A stretch of 40,046 nt of DNA from Hydrogenophaga sp. (lineage in GTDB: Bacteria > Pseudomonadota > Gammaproteobacteria > Burkholderiales > Burkholderiaceae_C). A model generated the notes under the pieces. It ran no database searches. It was not told the DNA's origin and worked only from the letters and a program-made list of their open reading frames with translations. Shown here piece by piece: positions 34,438-40,046 of this stretch (position 1 is the first letter of the stretch; each line of letters begins with the position of its first letter). The stretch covers positions 1-40,046 of the forward strand of contig JAUYSB010000107.1 of NCBI GenBank assembly GCA_030696525.1, in the 5' to 3' direction. Position numbers and translations under genes: made by a program.

Positions 34438-34640
34438 GAAGGTCTGAATGCTTAAATGAATGGAAAAGTGAATAGCTAATATCTTATCCTAATGTGGAAG
34501 AACGCGGATTGTGTCGCGCGCTGGCAATCGCAACTTCCGAGCAGCACTGAATGGGTCCGTGTATGAGTGCGGACTTCAGAACCGATGTGCGGCACACGGG
34601 AAAGTGCTCCTAACCGTGGGAAGGCTCATGCGGCTTGACG

Positions 34641-34788
34641 GCCTTCCGACGCCACCACCCTGGTCAAGTTCCGCCGCCTGCTGGGCGACGAAGGCGTGGA
34701 GGAGTTGCTCGCGCAGACTGTGAGCCTGGCAGTGTCCTTGAAGCTCATTCCGGTTGCCGCACTGGCCACCGAGGTGGTGGACTCCACC
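34641..34788 (+). mobile_element. Internal fragment of an IS5-family transposase gene
   Basis: Frame DATTLVKFRRLLGDEGVEEL, LAQTVSLAVSLKLI, then EVVDST runs without a stop from 34648 to 34788. It aligns codon by codon with the region around 36995-37140 of the larger IS5-type remnant in this window (DATTLVKFRQLLGDEGVEEL, LAQTINVAVELKLI, VIVDST). DNA identity is highest in the first 70 bases, then drops, so it is a related but different element. Sequence on both sides no longer matches. It ends at the first catalytic Asp. The rest of the gap between the kinase start and 34897 holds AT-rich DNA next to the kinase and an unassigned stretch at 34790-34897. Confidence 0.8.
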
Positions 34789-34897
34789 CCCAACGACGGG
34801 TAGCTGATGTAGAGCCAATTAAGTGTGCCGACGAGCACCTGGTTGAAGGCCGACACGTCCGGGTGCGTCAGCGGCTGAAGGGCTGGGTGGGCTGGTG

Positions 34898-35083
34898 TTA
34901 GACGCCGTGCCACCAGCGCCGCATCTCCGCCCAGGCGACGTAGAGCGGCAATAGGGGCACCGGCCGCACACACTCGCGCGTGACGCGAGCGCCACGCGCC
35001 TGCAGCTCGGCCGCCAGGGCATCGGCCAGGCGGGCGGTATAGCCGTTGCGGGAGTAGTGGACGATCAGGATGTGCGAGGCCAT
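34898..35083 (-). pseudogene. Truncated flavodoxin-like protein, N-terminal 61 residues
   Basis: The frame begins MASHILIVHYSRNGYTARLA, the beta strand plus phosphate-binding loop of flavodoxin-like proteins (compare the VHYSRTG-type loop), continues through ALAAELQARGARV, and stops after EMRRWWHGV. Complete relatives are at least twice as long, so the FMN-binding core is cut off. The gene lies 41 bases downstream of the flavin-dependent oxidoreductase in the same direction, suggesting a former operon. Sequence beyond the stop (34790-34897) has an open antisense frame with THPDVSAFNQVLVGTLNWLY that I cannot assign; then the IS5 fragment begins. Truncation by an IS-linked deletion is the likely cause. 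Confidence 0.6.
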
Positions 35084-35124
35084 GCTGCGCCCAATTGTCG
35101 CCACACCGGTCGCGGTGCGCGCCG

Positions 35125-36519
35125 CTACGGCGTGGCTTGCGCCCGCAGCAGCTGCCGTCCATTCTTGAAGGCGTCGGGGCCGAAGTGCTTGATGCGCCCC
35201 ATGGCGTCGGCCACCCGCGGGTGCTCGCGGTGCAGGCCGATCTGCCCCAGCGGGTTGAGCCGGGTGGCTTTGGCCCACTGCGCCAGCGCTGGCACGGTGG
35301 CACGCGCCTGCTCGTTGGCCAGGGCAGCCAGGAAGGTGCTCAGGTAGTCGGCGTTGGCGTCCCAGTAGGCCATGGGCGGGAACAGCCGGTTCTTGTCCTC
35401 GTCGCTGGGCACCAGGGCCTCGGCCACGCCCAGCATGGCGAATTGATAGCAGGCAAAACTCCACATGAAGGGCTGGACGGTGATGCGATCCGCCTCGAAG
35501 ATGGGCCGCAGCGGCGGGCGCGCCAGGCCGCGCGCGGCGCAGTGGACGTGCAGGGCCGCGGCGGTGGTGGGCACGCTGCCCCCATCGAGCACGATCTCGT
35601 TTGTGGTGATGCGGCGCACATGGCCCATCCGTACCACGTCTGTGATTTGACGCAGCCGAGCCAGTTCGACTTCGCTGACGATGGCGCCGCGGCACATGGT
35701 GGCCGGCTCCTCGGCGTCGACGCGCAGGAAAAACCCCTGGGCTTCGAGACGGGCGAACAGGTCCGGGATGGAACTGGCCTGGGCGATGGCCTCCAGCTGT
35801 GTAGCGGTGCCGTGCAGGAAGTCGGGCAGCAGGGTAAGCGGCTGGTGAAAGCGCCGGTTCATCCACCAGCTCTCGCGTGGTTTCACCCAGCGGATGGACG
35901 CTGGCGGCACACTCTGGTCCAGCAGCCACAGGCAGGCGTCCACCGCGGTTTTGCCGGCACCGATCACCACGTAACGCTCGGGCCGCTCGCTGGTGCGGGC
36001 AAGCTCACCCGCCGACACGCAGCGCACGCCGCTGGCCACCTCAAATGGCGGCGGGCTGGTGGCCGGCACATGGCCTTCGAGGTAGGTGGTGTCAATGGTC
36101 TTGCGGCGCACGCGGACGTCCCACGAGCGGTCGGCCAGCCGCGATCGAACCTGGCCTGCACCCAGGTGATCGCTGCTGGGCAGGTAAGTGACGCGACCGC
36201 TGGGCAACAGATGCTGTTCCATCACGCGGGTGAAGTAGGCGCGTATTTCGTCGGCGTTGGCCAGCTCGTAGAAGCCGGCGTTGGTGCCCTGGGTGTCGAT
36301 CACGTCCTGCCCCAGGGGCACCGAACTGACACCGTAAAACGCTGACGGCTGGTGCAGGCGCACATAGGGGTAGGCGTCCAGCCAGTGCCCGCCCGGCGCG
36401 TGGCGCCGGTCCACCACCGTGACCGAAGCATCGGAGTGGGTCAGCAGCGCATCGGCAAACGCCATGCCGGCCGCCCCCGCGCCAACGATCAGGTAATCCG
36501 TCTCCAGGGTGTCGCTCAT
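35125..36519 (-). CDS. FAD/NAD(P)-binding oxidoreductase, flavin monooxygenase-like
   Basis: A 464-residue protein with two dinucleotide-binding folds. The N-terminal FAD motif is VGAGAAG at residues 12-18, followed by VVDRRHAPGGHWLDAYPYVRLHQ-type residues typical of flavin monooxygenase relatives. A second Rossmann motif, VIGAGKTAVDA, is near residue 184. SIRWVKPRESWWMNR and the FHQP region belong to a group of bacterial NAD(P)-binding proteins with no agreed reaction. The C-terminal half (about 330-460) has FMWSFACYQFAMLG and no known domain. ATG 36519 is the natural start. Its neighbours are a truncated flavodoxin gene and IS5 pieces on both sides, so it may be an acquired module. Substrate unknown. 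Confidence 0.85.
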   Translation of the reverse strand: MSDTLETDYLIVGAGAAGMAFADALLTHSDASVTVVDRRHAPGGHWLDAYPYVRLHQPSAFYGVSSVPLGQDVIDTQGTNAGFYELANADEIRAYFTRVMEQHLLPSGRVTYLPSSDHLGAGQVRSRLADRSWDVRVRRKTIDTTYLEGHVPATSPPPFEVASGVRCVSAGELARTSERPERYVVIGAGKTAVDACLWLLDQSVPPASIRWVKPRESWWMNRRFHQPLTLLPDFLHGTATQLEAIAQASSIPDLFARLEAQGFFLRVDAEEPATMCRGAIVSEVELARLRQITDVVRMGHVRRITTNEIVLDGGSVPTTAAALHVHCAARGLARPPLRPIFEADRITVQPFMWSFACYQFAMLGVAEALVPSDEDKNRLFPPMAYWDANADYLSTFLAALANEQARATVPALAQWAKATRLNPLGQIGLHREHPRVADAMGRIKHFGPDAFKNGRQLLRAQATP

Positions 36520-36676
36520 CGGGTGTCCTTGGTGGGTGGCACGGTGCCGGACGCGCTGCGCAGGTTACAGGGGTCTGGGCGGGGGCACAAGCAAGTCCCT
36601 GGGATCCGATTGAGGAATAGGCTTCGAGGGGCTTCGGGAGGCGGGGGACGCGAAAGCTGCAGGTTGGGAGTAAGCC

Positions 36677-36690
36677 CTTGGTTGACCAAG
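36677..36690. repeat. Short perfect inverted repeat upstream of the oxidoreductase gene
   Basis: CTTGGT-TG-ACCAAG forms a perfect 6+6 dyad about 160 bases before the oxidoreductase start and about 50 bases before the IS5-type frame. It could be an operator or part of an IS end. No second copy was seen at the other side of the transposase remnant. The rest of 36520-36739 shows no gene. Confidence 0.3.
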
Positions 36691-36739
36691 CCCGCGCCGT
36701 ACGAGGTACTCAGAGTGCGGGTGAGCGATCGAAGCGCGG

Positions 36740-37516
36740 GTGGCGCAGGTGTTCTCTCGCAAAGGCCGCGCCGGTGTGGCCATGCCCGACCTGGATCTTT
36801 TTGGCGAACAGGTGCAGCGAGCACCAGTGAGCAGCAACGCCGGGTGCCCTCGCGTGCCGCTGCGCACCATGATCGCGCTGCTGTACCTCAAGCACGCCTT
36901 CAACGAGTCCGACGAGGGCGTGGTGGCCCGCTGGGCTGATACGCCACGCTGGCAGTTCTTCTCTGGCTGTGCGTACTACGAAGACCGCCAGCCTTGCGAC
37001 GCCACCACCTTGGTCAAGTTCCGGCAATTGCTGGGCGACGAAGGCGTGGAAGAACTGCTGGCGCAGACCATCAACGTAGCGGTCGAACTCAAACTGATCA
37101 AGCCGCAGGAGCTTGCCCGCGTGATCGTGGACAGCACTGTGCAGCACAAGGCGATTGCCCACCCCACTGACAGCCGCCTGTTAGAGACCGCCCGGGTCAA
37201 GCTGGTCGAGGCAGCCAAGGACGTGGGCATCGATCTGAAGCAGACCTTTGCCAAAGAGGGGCAGCATCTGAACCGCAAGGCCGGGCGCTATGCCCACGCC
37301 CGCCAGTTCAAGCGCATGAAACGCGCCATCAAACGCCAGCGCACCATCGTGGGTCGGCTGCAGCGCGAGATTGAGCGCAAGGCCATATCGGCTAGTACGG
37401 CCATCGGGGCTGCCGTTCGGGAAGCACTGGACGAGACCTTGAGCAAAGCCCATCGCATCGTGTCCCAGAGCGGCCAGCGCAAGGCCGTTGATGGTTGGAG
37501 TTGGCGGGCCATGTAA
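36740..37516 (+). pseudogene. IS5-family transposase lacking its C-terminal half
   Basis: A 258-residue frame from GTG 36740. The recognisable part begins near SNAGCPRVPLRTMIALLYLK and runs through NESDEGVVARWADTP, WQFFSGCAYYEDRQPCDATT, IVDSTVQHKAIAHPTDSRLL and the basic ARQFKRMKRAIKRQRTIVGR helix region. It breaks off after SQSGQRKAVDG and ends WSWRAM with a TAA at 37514-37516. Complete members continue with YAWHAPEVECI and the second catalytic Asp and Glu, so the enzyme is dead. The first 30 residues also look unusual, so the 5' end may be rearranged too. The break at about 37491 lies just beyond the end of tcuB. It is oriented against the flanking genes. Confidence 0.8.
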
Positions 37517-37558
37517 TCTGTTGGAAGATTCATGATGTTCTGTCGTCTAGACAGTCGC

Positions 37559-38728
37559 TTAGTCGGCCCCAGCACCAATCGGATTGGGCTTTCGTTTTTC
37601 CACCGCATGGCGCAAGAGCGAAGCGGTGCGGAACACGCCGTGGGCAAACTTGCCGTAGGGCAGGGTGGCGAACAGGGCCATCACAGCGCCCAGGTGCAGG
37701 CACAGCAGCAAGGGCAGCGCAGCGGTGCCCCGCCCCAGCCACAGCGCCAGGCCACTGGCGCTGGTCAGGAAGAGCAGGGCGATGAAGCCCAGGTCCATGG
37801 GTTTTTGTTTCGAATCGCCGTGTTCGGGATGGCGGCGGCGGTTCAGGTGCCACAGGCCGGCCGTGCCCACCATCAGGCTCAGGCCACCCACCGCACCCAA
37901 GAGTTTGGGTATCGACGGCAACTCGTAGGGCGCCACCCAGCCGAACACGTAGTGGTAGACGGTGGCCACGCTGGTGGCGGCGAAACACAGCATGAAGCCG
38001 TAAAAGGTGAGGTGGTGGAAACGCCGGCGCGACAGCGTGTAGGCGTCGTCGGCGTTGTGGCACCCGTCACCGTGGCCGCCGTCGAGGTAGGTCAGGCGCA
38101 GCACGTTGTGGGTGGCCTCGACTGACGCGGGCAGGCTCAGGGGCGCGCCGCTGGTGGCGGGCGTCACGTCGCGCCAGAAGCGCCGCACGCCCATGCCCAG
38201 CGCGAACACCACAAACAGGAACACCGGCGCGAACAGGCTCACCAACAGGTTGTGCGGGAAGATGGCGTAGAAGCCGCCGGTGGCCACCGCCCCCCACAGC
38301 CGGCCCTGCGAGGCCACCGCCAGCACCAGAAACAGCGCCAGCGCGACGGCCAGCGCCACCGACAGCGTGAGGCCGTTGCGCTGGTACAGGCGGCCCAGCG
38401 CCGGTGGCCAGGCGTAGTCCACATAGGTCTGACCGCGCACCTGGGCCATGGCCTGGGGCACGTTGATGGCAAATTCGTGCGGTGGCGCGTACTGGCAGGC
38501 GTGCAGGCAGGCGCCGCAGTTGTGGCACAGGTTGGCCAGAAAGTGCACATCGGCCTTGCCGAATTCGAGGCGCCGCGTCATGGCGGGAAACACGGCACAA
38601 AAGCCCTCGCAGTAGCGGCAGGCGTTGCAGATGGTCATCTGGCGCGCCACCTCGGCTTCGGGGGCGGTGACGATGTCGCCGTTGGCCAGCGCCCGGGCGT
38701 CGCGGGTCAGGGCTTCAAGTGCTTGCAT
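37559..38728 (-). CDS. tcuB: TcuB, membrane iron-sulfur partner of tricarballylate dehydrogenase
   Basis: A 389-residue membrane protein that re-oxidises the flavin of TcuA and passes electrons to the respiratory quinone pool. The N-terminal part has two ferredoxin-like cysteine clusters: [15 protein letters not shown] and [16 protein letters not shown]. Six or so hydrophobic helices follow (from about residue 115), with several histidines such as [13 protein letters not shown] and [11 protein letters not shown] 38728 overlaps the tcuA stop by 14 bases, so the two are co-translated. An in-frame extension to 38833 is within tcuA and rejected. In Salmonella tcuB is followed by the transporter tcuC; here the operon ends and an IS5 remnant comes next. 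Confidence 0.92.
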   Translation of the reverse strand: MQALEALTRDARALANGDIVTAPEAEVARQMTICNACRYCEGFCAVFPAMTRRLEFGKADVHFLANLCHNCGACLHACQYAPPHEFAINVPQAMAQVRGQTYVDYAWPPALGRLYQRNGLTLSVALAVALALFLVLAVASQGRLWGAVATGGFYAIFPHNLLVSLFAPVFLFVVFALGMGVRRFWRDVTPATSGAPLSLPASVEATHNVLRLTYLDGGHGDGCHNADDAYTLSRRRFHHLTFYGFMLCFAATSVATVYHYVFGWVAPYELPSIPKLLGAVGGLSLMVGTAGLWHLNRRRHPEHGDSKQKPMDLGFIALLFLTSASGLALWLGRGTAALPLLLCLHLGAVMALFATLPYGKFAHGVFRTASLLRHAVEKRKPNPIGAGAD

Positions 38729-40046
38729 GTTGGGGTGCTCCGGTGTTGAGGGCCGAACCTGTTGTGAGTGCCGCACGGGCTGCGTTCGTGCCGGCAATGC
38801 GCCCAAAGGCGGTGCCAATCGACATGCCGACACCGGCGGTGTAACCCTGGCCCAACACGTTGCCGGCCATCATTTCGCCGGCCACGAACAGGTTGCGGCT
38901 GGGCTGTCCGTTGAAGCGCACGGCGGCGCTGTTGTCGGTGTGCAGGCCCAGGTAGGTGAAGGTCACACCCGGGCGCACCGCGTAGGCGTAAAAGGGCGCT
39001 GTGTCGATGGGGCGGGCCCAGTGGGTCTTGGGCGGCGCCAGGTCTGCGGTGTGGCAATCGTCCAGGCGGGTGTGGTCGAACTGGCCGACGCGGCAGGCGG
39101 CGTTGTAGGCGTTCAGGGTCGCCATGAAGGTGTCCACGTCCAGGCCCAGTTGCTGCGCCAGTTCGGGCAGGGTGTTGGCCTTGACGCCCGGAAACACCGG
39201 CGGCATGAAGCGCCCGATGGCCTTGGCGTCGATCACCGAATAGGCGATCTGCCCCGGCTGCTGCGCCACCAGCCGGCCCCAGATGGCGTAGCGTTTGGGC
39301 CAGAAGTCCTCGCCTTCGTCGTAGAAGCGCCGGGCCTCGCGGTTGACCACCACGCCCAGCGACACACAGTCGATGCGGGTGCAGATGCCACCGTCGTACA
39401 GCGGCGCGCGGGCATCGATGGCCACCATGTGGGCCGGGGTCGGGTCGCCGATGGCGTCGGCACCGTGCTCGTCGAGCAGGTGCTTGAGCAGCACGCCCTG
39501 GTTGTAGGCCGTGCCACGGATCAGGAAGTTGTCGGCCGGCCACTCGCCGCGCTCGTTCTGGCCCCAGGCCTCGCGCAGCCATTCGCGGTTGGACTCGAAG
39601 CCACCAGCGGCCAACACGCAGGTGGTGGCGGTGATGCGCTCGCCTTTCACATGCGCCGCCACAAAGCGTCCGTTTTCAATTTCCAGGCGGTCCACCGGGG
39701 CTTCGTAGCGGATCTGTACACCCAGGCGTTCTGCGCTGCGGTAGTAGGCGTTGACCAGGGCCTTGCCGCCGCCCATGAAAAAGGCGTTGGTGCGGGCCAC
39801 GTGCAGCGCGCCCGAGAGCGGCGGCTGGAAGTGCACGCCGTGGCGGCGCATCCAGTCGCGGCAGGTGGACGAGGCGCGTATGGTCAGGCGCGCCAGGTGC
39901 TCGTTGGTGCGCCCACCCGTGACCTTGAGCAGGTCTTGCCAGTATTCCTCTTCGGGGTAGGCCTCCACCAGCACGTCCTGCGGCGCGTCGTGCATGCAGC
40001 GCAGGTTGCGGGTGTGGGCCGAGTTGCCGCCGCGCCAGGCGCGTGG
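38715..40046 (-). CDS. tcuA: TcuA, FAD-dependent tricarballylate dehydrogenase, 5' end missing
   Basis: The last 443 residues of a flavoprotein of the fumarate reductase/succinate dehydrogenase type. TcuA oxidises tricarballylate, a citrate analogue that chelates metals, to cis-aconitate. The frame runs off the right edge, so the N-terminal FAD motif is not seen; the visible part begins with [18 protein letters not shown], typical of TcuA. Later come [44 protein letters not shown], and near the end [22 protein letters not shown], which binds the flavin. The stop overlaps the tcuB start. A LysR-type tcuR regulator, if present, would lie outside the window. Confidence 0.93.
   Translation of the reverse strand, partial: PRAWRGGNSAHTRNLRCMHDAPQDVLVEAYPEEEYWQDLLKVTGGRTNEHLARLTIRASSTCRDWMRRHGVHFQPPLSGALHVARTNAFFMGGGKALVNAYYRSAERLGVQIRYEAPVDRLEIENGRFVAAHVKGERITATTCVLAAGGFESNREWLREAWGQNERGEWPADNFLIRGTAYNQGVLLKHLLDEHGADAIGDPTPAHMVAIDARAPLYDGGICTRIDCVSLGVVVNREARRFYDEGEDFWPKRYAIWGRLVAQQPGQIAYSVIDAKAIGRFMPPVFPGVKANTLPELAQQLGLDVDTFMATLNAYNAACRVGQFDHTRLDDCHTADLAPPKTHWARPIDTAPFYAYAVRPGVTFTYLGLHTDNSAAVRFNGQPSRNLFVAGEMMAGNVLGQGYTAGVGMSIGTAFGRIAGTNAARAALTTGSALNTGAPQHAST

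Noticed and set aside
35095-36345. A 416-codon plus-strand frame over the flavin oxidoreductase
   Set aside because: Shadow of the oxidoreductase gene, which has two intact nucleotide-binding motifs on the minus strand.
1-40046. CRISPR arrays, tRNA or rRNA genes
   Set aside because: No regularly spaced repeats and no cloverleaf or rRNA-like stretch were noticed in the gaps, which are short and mostly explained.

Overview
The window is GC-rich, gene-dense chromosomal DNA from a betaproteobacterium. The gene content and protein style suggest the Comamonadaceae (a Hydrogenophaga- or Acidovorax-like organism); this is inferred from the sequence alone. Signs are many c-di-GMP proteins, MCPs ending in a CheR-tethering WESF tail, a Bug-type receptor remnant, a meta-cleavage pathway with a SphA/MetA-type outer-membrane channel, and tcuAB. 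I see no rRNA, tRNA, CRISPR array or prophage.

Region 1 (1-18935, all + strand) is a signalling island. It starts with the 3' end of cheW and an MCP. Next come five tightly coupled genes, four of whose junctions overlap by 1-4 bases: a Cache-PAS-PAS-GGDEF cyclase, a PhnD-type binding lipoprotein, a HAMP-PAS-GGDEF-EAL protein, a small helix-turn-helix protein and a REC-GGDEF response regulator. A carboxymuconolactone-decarboxylase-family gene and a second MCP follow. Three separate membrane c-di-GMP genes close the region: sensor-GGDEF-EAL, multi-TM-PAS-PAS-GGDEF and MASE3-PAS-PAS-GGDEF-EAL. That is six GGDEF domains and three EAL domains within about 17 kb, next to chemotaxis parts. The likely theme is conversion of environmental cues into swimming or sessile behaviour.

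Region 2 (18936-22752) holds a frameshifted tail of a Bug-family solute receptor. An OmpR-type two-component system on the minus strand is divergent from a four-EF-hand calcium-binding protein, and the shared intergenic region carries a perfect 12-bp inverted repeat. A graveyard of IS3-family fragments follows.

Region 3 (22753-33054, + strand) is an aromatic catabolic cluster: TetR regulator, C-C bond hydrolase, type I extradiol dioxygenase, FAD aromatic hydroxylase, 2-oxopent-4-enoate hydratase, acylating acetaldehyde dehydrogenase, 4-hydroxy-2-oxovalerate aldolase, FAH-family hydrolase, SphA-like outer-membrane channel and MFS transporter. Together they would import a phenolic compound, hydroxylate it to a catechol, cleave the ring by meta fission, hydrolyse the product to a side-chain acid plus 2-hydroxypentadienoate, and convert that to pyruvate and acetyl-CoA. 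The substrate cannot be read from the sequence.

Region 4 (33085-40046) is a patchwork on the minus strand: a YjjJ/HipA-type kinase with its own winged helix, an IS5 fragment, a truncated flavodoxin-like gene, a flavin-dependent oxidoreductase, a second truncated IS5-family transposase on the plus strand, and tcuB plus most of tcuA for tricarballylate oxidation. The two IS5 pieces flank the flavoprotein module, which suggests acquisition or rearrangement.
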